Below, piece after piece: positions 10,305-20,489 of a DNA stretch of 64,000 nt. The stretch spans positions 1-64,000 of the forward strand of contig RMBW01000138.1 in the NCBI GenBank assembly GCA_004009845.1, read 5' to 3'. Below the pieces are notes generated by a model that saw only the letters and a program-made list of their open reading frames with translations, was not told where the DNA came from and did no database searches. This DNA is from Davidsoniella eucalypti (taxonomy: Eukaryota > Ascomycota > Sordariomycetes > Microascales > Ceratocystidaceae). Within the stretch, counting starts at the first letter, position 1. Each line of letters opens with the position of its first letter. Made by a program: the position numbers and the translations under genes.

Positions 10305-10487
10305 ATGGCCGCCGTCAAGATCTCTTCTTCCGTCTCTAAGACCAACAACCAGGATTCCCTCCGCGAGTCTGCTGCTATGAAGGACTCTATCATCCAGGGC
10401 TGCTCCGTCATGAAGCACGACTCTATCATTCAGGGTTGCACTGTCATGAAGCACGATTCCATCATCCAGGGATGCACCGTCATGTAA
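10305..10487 (+). CDS. Hybrid (h-type) lipopeptide pheromone-like precursor, three repeats, CaaX end
   Basis: A 60-aa precursor. Residues 1-24 form a Ser-rich leader without a signal peptide. Three tandem units follow: residues 25-35 (MKDSIIQGCSV), 36-47 (MKHDSIIQGCTV) and 48-60 (MKHDSIIQGCTVM). The last four residues, C57-T58-V59-M60, are a CaaX farnesylation box, as in ascomycete a-factor-type pheromones. Family knowledge: Trichoderma HPP1 and relatives carry repeated [LI]-G-C-[TS]-V-M motifs and are called h-type because they mix a- and alpha-type features; the GC[ST]VM core here fits that description. Units 2 and 3 differ at five bases, all synonymous third positions, which argues strongly for translation and selection on the peptide. 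Likely role: mating signal, matured by prenylation and carboxyl methylation. The exact mature ends and the use of internal Lys as processing sites are unknown. Confidence 0.82.
   Translation: MAAVKISSSVSKTNNQDSLRESAAMKDSIIQGCSVMKHDSIIQGCTVMKHDSIIQGCTVM
10377..10484 (+). repeat. Three in-frame tandem peptide repeats
   Basis: Units start at 10377 (33 nt), 10410 (36 nt) and 10446 (36 nt plus a final ATG codon before TAA). Unit 1 lacks the His codon and has Ser rather than Thr after Cys. The five differences between units 2 and 3 are GAC/GAT, TCT/TCC, ATT/ATC, GGT/GGA and ACT/ACC. Confidence 0.9.
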
Positions 10488-10569
10488 ATAGCTTCGAGTG
10501 CCCATCTCGCATCAATAGCTGCTGAGCGATGTCTGTTCTGAGTTGAGAAAGTCCGAACACTGCTCACAT

Positions 10570-10642
10570 GTGAGTTATTTCCCTACGGCTTCCGGCTTCT
10601 GATCTAATAAGGAGTGAACTGACCAGATATATCTATTTCCAG
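10570..10642 (+). other. Probable intron in the 3' UTR of the pheromone-like gene
   Basis: GTGAGT at 10570 and CAG at 10640-10642, with a branch-like AACTGAC about 20 bp before the acceptor, define a 73-bp intron 82 bp after the stop codon. It contains no coding sequence. This is inferred from splice signals only. Confidence 0.4.
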
Positions 10643-11434
10643 GCCAACAGCAACCGTCGTACAACCTGAATCCCAGTACACTTTATTTCTTTAATCCTTC
10701 TTTTTTTTTCTTTCTTTATCAGCACTACGCGGCGCCGGCTTGGATGTCTGTCCCATATCTTGATAATCGACTATCGGGGACGCCTGATCAACTGTAGTGG
10801 GGTTTCTATCTCACAGACTTACATGCTGGATGTCTTTTTTTCCATTACTACTGGGTGCCTATAGAAGTTCTTTCTCACTACCAGGAGCAGTTTAGCACAT
10901 TATCAACCCAACCGTCTTCTCGATGGAGCATTGGGGCATTTTGATAGTGTTTTTCTTGGTGGGTTCTCTAGGCTAAAGGCTTGCAATATTGGGAGGGTTT
11001 ATTAGCGATAGTATTCGTTGCCAATGGCAAATACCTAATACGACTGGGATGATGTTAGACTATTACAAAATGCCTGATATTCTTCTGTGATCTGAATGTA
11101 ATATGTCTTTAAACTGTCTTTATGATACTATGTTTCTAACAAGGATAACAGTTCAGATTTCTAAATCTTCGTGTAACAGGTGGTCTTAGCATCCAGTTAT
11201 TTGATCACATAAGGCAAACCCCGTCTAGGCAAACAAAAAGAGACACGTGCGTAATATTTGGTATAATTTATGAAAGGATTTATTATGAGTTATGCTAAAC
11301 AAATGCAAGGTATATGAGAGTTATGATGAATATGCAGAAAAATATTAAAACAAATCTGGGACAAAGGAGATATTATGTGGTATCATTCCGTCATCCAAAT
11401 GCAATGCAAAAAAAAAATCAAAATGCTAATAATC
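10643..11434. other. Intergenic, 3' flanks of two converging genes
   Basis: Convergent 3' regions of the pheromone-like gene and the multicopper oxidase. T-rich and AT-rich stretches are present; no gene-like frame. Confidence 0.5.
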
Positions 11435-13687
11435 TTAGAAGGTGCCCTCCCAAATCTTGTCTGACGGGCGCATGCCGGTCTCTATGCCGGGCCGCGTGCA
11501 TAGATCGCGTTCTTCGGAGTTGACGCTAGTAGAAGCCATATCCATTTTCTCCGGCATGACTAGGAACTGCATGAACATTCCAGATTCGGCGTGCCACATA
11601 TTGTGGCAGTGGAAGGCCCACATACCAGGGTTATCCAGGGTCACACGGATCAGCATCCATTGATACGAGCGGACAGTCACAGTATCGCGAATGACGGGGT
11701 TGTCTAGGGCATTGATAGAGGTGAGGTAGGCATCCAACTCGTCCTTCTTGGGGGGGTAGCCAGTAGAAGACTCGGCAAGAACCCAGAACTTATGGCCATG
11801 CATGTGGAAGGGGTGGGCTCCATCGTCAAAGTTATTGATGGCGATGTCAAGAGTCTGTACGCCACTGGTCTGGAAGACAAACTCCTTGTTGATATCGAAC
11901 ATCCAGTCATTGACACCGTTGATAGAGCTGCTATCTTGCAGAAGACGTGCAGACTCGGGGGCATCGAGAACACGGTGGAGCGAAGGATACGAAGCGTTGC
12001 CGTGCCATGATGTCGTGTTCATGAAGCCGCGGGCTAATCTCCAGTCTCCAATGTGGAAAGATGCCTTGAGCTGGATGTAACCATCGCTGTCAGGGATAGT
12101 TGGTTTGGCAACGGGATGCAGCATTGATGAGTTCATGTCCTTGCAAGCAAGCTCGATAGTATCTTCCCAGTTTTTGCTTGTGGGGTCCTCAGTGTTTCCC
12201 TCGACACCCGGGCCGTCGACATAGCGGATGATACCATGGATCTCAGGCTCCATAAAGTTATTCTCGTGGCGGAAGCAGTGTGTCACAAAGCGACCTCTGA
12301 ACCAGAACGAGTCACTAGTGGTCGAGTTAGCATTGATGATAATGCTGTATCTCTGAGCCGGCATAAGCTCCAGGCGATGGAAGTCTTGCGGGATGACATC
12401 TGTGCCGTCAACTTCAGTGACATAGAACGGGTGCTCATCAACTTGAACTTGGAAGGTGGCAAAGGCGCCAGTGTTGATGATACGAAGGCGATGGGCCTTG
12501 CCTCTCTCCAGTGGGATCTCGGGATAGGCAAGAGTAGAATCGTTGCAATTTTTTTGCGGGAAGTCCGTGCAGCTGCGGACGCCATGGCCATTGATCAGGG
12601 CACTGTCGGGAACAGGCTCTTCATTTTCTCTGCCAGGTGCCAGATAGTCCATCAACAACTCTGATGATGTCGTTTGGTAGTGGTCGTGCACCATGATGAT
12701 ACGATCAGATCCATAGGCAATCTGCTGGAGCTCGGTCAGCTCATTCTTAGCGTGGACGACCACGGGACCAAAGAGGCCGTCACTTGCCTGGCCACTGTGG
12801 TGAGCATGGTACCAGTATGTTCCACTCTGCCCTGACACAGTGAAGTTGTATGTGTAACTGGAGCCAGGGGCAATGGGGCATTGGGTGACACCAACCGTGC
12901 CGTCCATAGCGTTAGTTCCATTCTGGAGCATGCCATGGAAGTGGATGGCGGTGGCATTGACGCCGTGGTTGTCGACATGCACGACAATGTTGTCACCCTC
13001 GTTGACCTCGACAAGTGGACCAGGGAACTGATTGTTGATGAGAATCATGGGGCGATAAACACCGTCGGGGTTGAGCTGAGCGTCGTTGACAGACCAGAAG
13101 TACTCGCGGACCATGGGCTGAGCGGTGTAGTCCCAGGCAGAATCGATGACATATTCCTCCATAGACCGCACGCTGGGCTCAGAGGGGATACCCTCGTGAT
13201 ACTGGGCAACATTGCCGGTGACCTGAGGCTTGGTAGCACCGGTGATGGTAGCGTGGGGCATAGAAGGAGAGAAGGTCGTCACAGAGGCCACCAGATCCGT
13301 TTCAGTGAGCATGGCAGTGATGGAAGCCACCAAGTCAGTGAAGTCAGAAGCGCTGTTGGTAACGGTGGTAGTGATGACGACGGTGACGGGATCCGCATCG
13401 TTGACGATAGGGGACGACTTGGTTTTGGCGTCTTGGTTGGAGCCGGACGAAGCCAAGGAAACGCCTAGCTTGACCAAGCTGCCGGCCAGCACTATGAGCA
13501 TGGTAGTGCTAACCATGATTGCTAGCCAGAAGAGTTTGCCGAACTTGAAACTGCTAGAGCCCGCAAAGTGCACACCAGATCTCGACTTCAGGGAGTCTTG
13601 GAACTCAAGGTCTTCAGTGGGTGATTGGATGTCAAGGCTATGGGGCTCTTCCGATAGGAAGGGTTGGTTCTCGGCGGATTGCTTCAT
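11435..13687 (-). CDS. Membrane-anchored multicopper oxidase (laccase-like)
   Basis: An intronless 750-aa protein. Residues 1-50 are polar, 52-72 form one hydrophobic segment (FWLAIMVSTTMLIVLAG) and 75-185 form a Ser/Thr-rich stalk. A three-cupredoxin oxidase domain follows. All four copper-ligand blocks are intact: HFHG (249-252), WYHAHHSGQ (292-300), HPFHMHGH (625-632) and HCHNMWHAESGM (693-704), with Met at the axial type-1 position. The layout suggests a type II membrane protein with the oxidase domain facing the lumen or cell surface. Laccases and ferroxidases share these motifs; substrate (phenols, Fe2+ or pigment precursors) cannot be told from sequence. Fet3-type ferroxidases usually have a C-terminal anchor, so this is not a typical Fet3. 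It lies in the spacer of the inverted duplication. Confidence 0.9.
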   Translation of the reverse strand: MKQSAENQPFLSEEPHSLDIQSPTEDLEFQDSLKSRSGVHFAGSSSFKFGKLFWLAIMVSTTMLIVLAGSLVKLGVSLASSGSNQDAKTKSSPIVNDADPVTVVITTTVTNSASDFTDLVASITAMLTETDLVASVTTFSPSMPHATITGATKPQVTGNVAQYHEGIPSEPSVRSMEEYVIDSAWDYTAQPMVREYFWSVNDAQLNPDGVYRPMILINNQFPGPLVEVNEGDNIVVHVDNHGVNATAIHFHGMLQNGTNAMDGTVGVTQCPIAPGSSYTYNFTVSGQSGTYWYHAHHSGQASDGLFGPVVVHAKNELTELQQIAYGSDRIIMVHDHYQTTSSELLMDYLAPGRENEEPVPDSALINGHGVRSCTDFPQKNCNDSTLAYPEIPLERGKAHRLRIINTGAFATFQVQVDEHPFYVTEVDGTDVIPQDFHRLELMPAQRYSIIINANSTTSDSFWFRGRFVTHCFRHENNFMEPEIHGIIRYVDGPGVEGNTEDPTSKNWEDTIELACKDMNSSMLHPVAKPTIPDSDGYIQLKASFHIGDWRLARGFMNTTSWHGNASYPSLHRVLDAPESARLLQDSSSINGVNDWMFDINKEFVFQTSGVQTLDIAINNFDDGAHPFHMHGHKFWVLAESSTGYPPKKDELDAYLTSINALDNPVIRDTVTVRSYQWMLIRVTLDNPGMWAFHCHNMWHAESGMFMQFLVMPEKMDMASTSVNSEERDLCTRPGIETGMRPSDKIWEGTF

Positions 13688-14791
13688 TGTTGTGCAGACG
13701 AATTGTTCAGGGCAAAGTCATAGCAGAAAGCAGTGGGCAAAAGGGGGTAAATAAAGAGACCGGCGAGGGGATGACAAGACGGGCAAAATTGAGTCTCTGC
13801 TGTGATAACGTCGAGTTGGTAGTGATGTGTGGACGAAGAAGATGGAGGGCAAGAGCAGGAAGTCTGAAAATAGAAGTGAAGGTAAATATGGAAAATAAAG
13901 CAAGCACTGATGTTCGTTGAACCGAAGGCAGAAGAACAATTAAAGAATTAGATAGAGTGCTTGGCAAAAAAAGAAAAATTATGCAGCGAAAAGGATAGAA
14001 GGTCGGAAGTCGCGCAAAGCTTTGACTGGTCGATGGTCAGGTTGTTAATCGGCGGTTTTTACTGCACAGAGATATCGCATAGTGGCGGAAACCCAAAGCT
14101 TTTTTACTGACATGCTGATAAATATAGGAGGGAAAAAATATTGTAGGGCGCAAAGCTTAGACCGGGGCGGGTAAAAAGAAAATGGGGCGAGAAAAGAGCA
14201 AAGCGGGAGATGCTAGGGTGGGATTCTCTACCAGGGGTATGCATATTAGGCGCTGGTAAACGAGTAATGAATGCACGACAAGAACTGACAGGCCGAAGCT
14301 AATCGGAAATTTCTCCAAGAAGGACCCAGTGACAAACTCCTGCTAGCTGATTGGTCTATCGATGCACCGTGAGAAATTATAGAATAAGAATGATATACCA
14401 TGATCTGTTTCTTCCTCACAGAAGACAGTCGAACCACGTGCCATATCTGTGCACCATAAACGCAAAACTGTTCTAGAATGTATCGCCTGTATATATTACT
14501 ACGCTCTTCTGATTCGGTCACCGATGTAGCGCACCAACACTCGCTTACGTGACATAGAAAGCCCGTGGAAGCATCATAGCCGTTGGTAACTCTTGAAAGT
14601 CGTTGCCCAGGGCCAAAGATGGCCTATCTAACGATAGCTATGACATGTCTTATTGACAACACTTGGCAGTGGAAGAAACTTTTATTCTATTTCCGTGCTA
14701 TAGAAGACTGCCACGAGACTAAAATGAAGAAGGGCAAAAACTTTGACGTAGAAGGGCCCTAACTGAAGGAAGAAGGCCACTAGTATGATAC
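13688..14791. other. Intergenic, promoter side of the multicopper oxidase
   Basis: 1.1 kb between the oxidase start and the right duplication arm. The first 300 bp are purine-rich on the plus strand (C/T-rich in the oxidase mRNA sense), consistent with a fungal 5' leader. No convincing gene seen. Confidence 0.5.
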
Positions 14792-15385
14792 GGATCCTTG
14801 AGTTGGCCCAACTGATAGCAATGGGGCAGGCAAATAGAGAGTCCTTGAAAAGGCGATTTCCGGACATGCAGAGGTTCAAAGCTCAAAAGAAAATACCGAC
14901 CATTAATTCTCGTGTTTGCGTATCTTGGGATGTCCGTGATCTTGGAAGTCCGAAGAATGACACCTTATCATGATTCGTTTTTAGTAGGGTTAACAAGAAT
15001 ATATTGGTCTGTGAGGCACTATACAGTGGAAGAAACTTAAAATATTAAAGAATTGGGAGAAGAAAATACCCCATGTACGAAAACACACAAGACCAGTGTG
15101 GGCTCTTGCGCAACACATTCTAGATAAATATATGGCTATTTTATATACTAATAATTTTCTATAGGCCACCTGGGGGGACCCTAGCAGTACGGCAAGTAAG
15201 AACAAAAAACAAAAAAACAAGCAGAAACTCTAAACTTGTTAAGTTGTTTGTTACTATGCTGGTAAGCGATCAGAACTCACGCCACCAGGCCGGAATTTCT
15301 CTTGCTGTTACTACTGTTGTTCTTAGTGCTGCTCTTAGTGTTACTTCTTGTGCTTCCGGTACTACTTACCCACCGATCAAGATCT

Positions 15386-15392
15386 TATAAAA
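15386..15392 (+). promoter_or_regulatory. TATA box of acid phosphatase copy B
   Basis: TATAAAA 206 bp upstream of the ATG at 15598, in the same context as the box of copy A. Confidence 0.6.
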
Positions 15393-15597
15393 GCTCCCTC
15401 GTGCCCGCCTTTCCATCATCACATAATCTTCTTGCTCCTCACCCTCTTCAGCATACTCCTCCTTCACATTCTCTTCAGCTTCGCTTCAACAGTCCACGCT
15501 TAACAGCCTGCTTAGCTCTTTCTGCGATATCTTCACTGATTACCACAGACTTTTTTTTCCACACTTCTTCATTTACTCAACCCCCCCTTCATACAAA

Positions 15598-16873
15598 ATG
15601 CAGTACTCTATGGTTCTTGTTCTGGCCGCGGCCGAGATGGTTGCTGCTGTGCCTGCCTTCAAAGATCTTCCTACCACCTTCAAGTGGACTTCTGCTGATG
15701 TTGCTAAGACTACCAGCCCTACCTCCAACGTTAAGGGCAAGGTCTTCGATCGCTACGTCTCCATCTGGTTTGAGAACACCGACTACGACAAGGCTGCCGG
15801 TGACCGTAAGTTAACACTTTTCTATGCTTTCTTCTGCTTTATACTAACTCTCCCTTCTAGCCAACTTCGACTTCTTCGCCAAGCGCGGTATTACTCTCAG
15901 CAACTTCTATGCTGCTACCCACCCTTCGCAGCCCAACTACATTGCTGCTCTGTCCGGTGACTACTACGGCATGGACCACGATGAATTTGTTCACATTCCA
16001 TCCAACGTGTCGACCACCATTGATCTTCTAGAGGACAAGGGCATCTCTTGGGGTTTCTACCAGGAGGACATGCCGTGGACTGGCTTTGAGGGCATGGACT
16101 TCAGAAACCAACAGAACGGTGCTGATGACTATGTCCGCAAGCACAACCCTGGTATCATGTTTGACTCCATTGCCAAGAACGACCAGCGTCTGACCCAGGT
16201 CAAGAATCTGTCCATGAGCGACCCCTCTGACTCTGTGTTCCACATGGATCTGGCCACCAACAGTCTGCCTCAGTGGGTGTTCATCACCCCTAACATGACT
16301 TCGGATGCCCACGACTCCGACATCACCACTGCTGGCACCTGGTTGAGAACCTTCCTTGAGCCTCTTCTGGATGACAAGAACTTCATGAGCAACACTCTGG
16401 TACTCATCACCTTTGATGAGAACGAGAACTACCGGGAGCAGAACAGATACCTGTCCATCCTGATGGGTGATGCTGTCCCTGAGGAGCTGCAGGGCTCTAC
16501 TGACACTACCTTCTACAACCACTACTCTGAGATTGCTACCGTCCAGGCCAACTGGGACCTCCACACTCTGGGCCGCTGGGATGTCGGTGCCAACGTTTTC
16601 AGCTACATTGCTTCCGTCACTGGCGATATCCTGCGCCCCTTTGAGAACCTTGCCAACACTTACTTCAACCAGTCTTATGCCGGTGCCATGAGCGAGCACA
16701 AGCTTGCTGTTTACCCTGCCCCCAACCTGGACCTTGACGAGTCTGTCAGTGGCCGCACTATCCTCCCCTCCGTCAAGGAGACCTGGGCTGACAGCCAGCT
16801 GCCTGCCTACTACCAAGACACTGTCAACGTCAACGACGGCCTGAACCCTCCCCGCGGCTACGAAATGATCTAG
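15598..16873 (+). CDS. Secreted acid phosphatase, phosphoesterase family (copy B)
   Basis: Exons 15598-15805 and 15861-16873 with a 55-bp intron (15806-15860) encode 406 aa. It has the same signal peptide and the same active-site blocks (ENTDY, THPSQPNY, FDENENY) as copy A. The only amino-acid difference seen is Thr285 for Ala285; other coding differences are silent. Both copies keep complete promoters, introns and stops, so both are probably functional. Family role: hydrolysis of phosphate monoesters, presumably for phosphate scavenging outside the cell. Co-expression of the two copies is likely from the shared promoter sequence but is inferred. Confidence 0.92.
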
Positions 16874-17259
16874 ACTATTTAAGTCTACTGAGTTCTAGAG
16901 TGGTTCTTTCATTAGATACTGCTCTCTAAATCAAACACTGGTGATGGTGGCGTTGGTCGTGGCAAGAGGCCAAGATGAAGAGTCGGGGTTAGACTGATTG
17001 GTGTGCATCTTATCATCTTGCATTTTTTTCACTCATTTCATTCATTCATTTTTTCATTTTTCCATATAGTTACCACATATTCATATAAATACATTGCTCT
17101 TATTACAGTTACCTTGATTGTGTCTAATACCAATTTCTCCAACCAGTGGTCTAAAATGCTCTATATAGAATATAGGAATAAAAGACAAACAACCTGTCAA
17201 ATTGTTTGCGTAAGTTGTGTGTGAGTGGGGCTTGTGACCAGTAAATATTTTCTCCGCAG

Positions 17260-17325
17260 TTTTTTTTTTTTTTCGTCTTTCTTTTTTTTTTTTTTTTTTT
17301 TTTCCTTCTCTTTTTCTTTCCGTAG
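17260..17325 (+). repeat. Pyrimidine (T-rich) tract
   Basis: Runs of T (about 15 and 24) broken by short C-containing stretches, expanded relative to the corresponding A-rich stretch at about 5174-5210 in the left arm. Confidence 0.8.
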
Positions 17326-17375
17326 TAAATGATGTGGCCAAAAAATAAATAAAAATACTCGTCAGCACCATGTGA

Positions 17376-20300
17376 AATATATTTCTTCATATTTTGGGAT
17401 GACAACATGTAATAATTTCAACTTTGGTCTGAAGCAGTGTTCTTGTATTAGTTATGTAAGCCGTCTGGTCTTGGCGGAGACAAGGGGAAAACAAGATTTA
17501 ATTAATCTAGATTTTGACGGCTTTCGAGATAAGAGAACACAACCGAGAAAGGTTCTTGTCATCGTAACTATTTTCTGGGAAAGTCTTCCTGACGCGTCAT
17601 CCGAACCATGTCTGAAAGCAGCACTTACCAAAGGTACAGTTCTATCTGGGAGTATGTTGGTGCTTTATCAAAATAAACTGTACGAAGATATTATCGCTGT
17701 TTTCTCTTCTCCATATTTTCCATTGTTGGGGCTGTTTTCTCTCATTGAAAATGCTACTTGTCAGTGGTTCGACAACTATAAGGAAAGCCAGTAAATGGTT
17801 AGCCTCATGCCATCCCTGGTAGTAGAGCAACTCTAAATATCATTGATACCCCTGTTTTCTCTGTAAAAGACCGTGTCATTCCAAGGAGACACTAATAGCA
17901 CATTAGATGCTGTTTGGTTTGTGCATTCTCTTGTAGAAACAAAAACATTAATTAGCCCGATAAACATCGGCTACCCGTCTGATACCTATTCGAGAAAATG
18001 CATTGACATGGTGTATTTTCTTTGTTGCCCATGTATCTGTTACTATATGCAGGTTTCCACCTGCACCAGAGAGCTTGGACAGATAACAACAGTGTTGAAT
18101 GGTATCATATCGGAGTTCTCCCCTGGCTATATTTTCCTTGATTTTTGGTGGGTGGTGCCCAATTACCCACCCATCAAGCAAGCCTACTTTAGCTCATAGA
18201 ACGCACAAACCAAGCAAGCCAATGCCTAGGATCCGGCATCAGCACAGACTTGTCTATAATGCACTCGCTGGCGCCGACTGTAATATTTAATATTTGCCGG
18301 CATAAGTATCTGCGTAGCCCCACTAAGCCTTGAGATTTAGCTATTGAGTTGTATCGGCAAAAATATGCAAGAAAGATGCAACCAGCTGTCGTTAGTGTTC
18401 TACTTTTTTAGTCTTATTATTACTATTCATTTGTAGCTGAATACCAGAGGTATATTCATATTCTTGAATTTTCTTTTAAAAAAAAAAGAGCAATTTATCG
18501 AAGCTCTAGGCATATTTAAATCCCAACTCCTAGTCAGATTGGCCAAATATTGTCCGTCATGTCGTTGGCAACTACCCAACTTCGCCATCAAGCACTATGA
18601 GGCTTCAATAATCACATCATTCAATCATGTTATCGGTGAAACTGTTGACAATGCACTCCCTGGATGCTACAACATAAGTTCACAGCAAAGACAAAAGGCC
18701 CATACGTGAACAAAGTGTCAATGAGACTATCATCGCGGGAGTTCTATGGTTACCTCATAACGTTGATAGCAAACGGCGTGGATTAGATTTTGCCGTTGAT
18801 TAATAATTAAATTAAATAAAAAAAAGGCTGGTTAGCAGCAAGTAGCTCCAAGACGGTAGTTACTTAGCGTCTCCGGTATTCTGTTTACATACATTTGATA
18901 TAGCAGGAAACGGTGATGAGGCTGACTACACGGTTTGTTTTCTTCAAGATAGTGTAGTCACCCTAGACATTAAAGTTAAGCCTCTTCAAATTTGCCTCTG
19001 TCAATCATGTACTCTAAGTTGTTTCTATCTCGTGTTTGTGATGTGTGATGAACCAGTTTGCAATCTCCTTTTCTTTCTTATTCATCTTGTGTTCCTTCGG
19101 CTTCTTCCTTTTGACATCACTTTGGAGAAAACAACGGCATGGGTGTGCATCTATAGATACTTCGATGCTACCTTTTCGGACTAGGCCGCTGCTTCTTTAG
19201 CGTATTCCCTTCCATGACAAGGTCAAATATCGAGTTCTTTCTGCTAATTATTTGTCTGGGTAGGCCACCTTGAAGCCCCTGCAGTAAAGTTCTCCAAAGT
19301 TCTTGGTAACATCAATCCAACATGCCCCCGACCTGTAATTGTACACGTGCTCTAATTCTGTACAGTGAATTGGCCACTACCACCTATAACTGAGTTATAC
19401 TAATGTACGACATTACGATGTTTTTGTATGCATAACGTAAAGTTAGCTTGTAGATTGGTGCCGACTTTCATCTAGTTGCAGCAAATGCTCGCACAAGGTT
19501 TGCAAGTTAGTGATACTAACAAGCATGGCCGTCCCATTGTTTGTTGTTTCGCTGGTACCGAATCAAATACCACCTACAAGAGAAGTGGCTAAGACACGTG
19601 CTTGCCGATCATGCTGCCAGACAGAACTTCGGGAAAATCAGCTATGCCTGGGACCTTTGTTTTGCTGGCCTGCTTTCTGTTGGAACAGAGTTGGTAGAAG
19701 AAAATAGAAGAAAATAGAAGAAAATAGCTTCAATACACGAAACTTGAAACATCATACTAAAAACTAAAACCCGTAGATAAGGCACCCAACGCTGAATAGC
19801 TAGTCAATTACTTTTGAACTGTACGTAGTTATTCATATAACAAGTTTTATCAAGACACTAAAAAACTTGATCAGTGCTCAAAAAAAGGCGTTGCGCTGAC
19901 CGTGCCCGTGTCCCTGCTCTCAAAGAACCTTTTTTTGTCCGCCCCAAAGCCATCGTGTAGACCGTGAATGGTGAAAAAGAAAAAACCCCAGAGCTAGATA
20001 TTCTAAAATCAGTAGCCTCTATGACCGGTATCTTGCCCTTACTCTGGCCACCACTATCATTAGAAGCCATCATTGCCTCCTCTATGGCTAATCAGGTGGC
20101 AAAAGGTGCTTGCTTGGAGCTAGGGCACGAAATCTACGATGCTAGTCGAAAGAGAGCCAGCCGATCCCGTGAGGCTGCTGCAGTCTAGGGTCGCTACTAC
20201 CATTCCGACTTTGGAGTCTCTCCACGGAGCCCATCTTTTCTTAGATCTCTTCGTTTTCTTGTTCCTTCTTCTCTTCCTCATATTCTATTTTAGCTCTGTT

Positions 20301-20489
20301 CGTCAGCTACTGTCGATAATTCTTCTCAGTGCTCATCATTCAACTATATCATCTCCATCTAACTCCTTGAATCTCATCTCACAATCCTCAACATTTGCAT
20401 TATCGATCCTCTCATCATCATCTTTACTGAAAATCTTATCTCAGTTCTCAACTATCATTACCTGTGTGCCCCTCTAACTCTCATCAACA
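17376..20489. other. Intergenic 3.1 kb, no convincing gene
   Basis: AT-rich DNA with frames of 60-140 codons that show no recognisable domain. A 10-bp tandem repeat (TAGAAGAAAA, three copies plus TAG) lies at 19695-19727. The last 250 bp before 20490 is C/T-rich (CTCATCATCATC, TCTTCTCTTCCTC), as expected for the 5' leader of the transporter gene downstream. Confidence 0.5.

Larger units (their letters stand above)
14792..17375. repeat. Right arm of large inverted duplication (acid phosphatase copy B)
   Basis: Reverse complement of 5104-7653. The inner end is the GGATCC at 14792-14797. The outer end is near 17375, where the left counterpart is interrupted by the LINE. Coding parts are almost identical; upstream and downstream flanks carry scattered transitions and indels, including a much longer pyrimidine tract at 17260-17325. 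Confidence 0.9.

Noticed and set aside
10254..10505. Minus-strand 83-codon repetitive frame opposite the pheromone-like gene
   Set aside because: Mirror of the tandem repeat; the plus strand has the start context, TATA box and synonymous-only changes.
15302..15814. 170-codon frame over the phosphatase promoter and exon 1
   Set aside because: Runs across the TATA box, leader and exon 1 in another frame; composition is Leu/Ser/Pro-rich from a CT-rich leader.
17372..17794. 140-codon frame downstream of the right duplication arm
   Set aside because: Hydrophobic, AT-rich composition, no recognisable domain, overlaps arm boundary; more likely chance.
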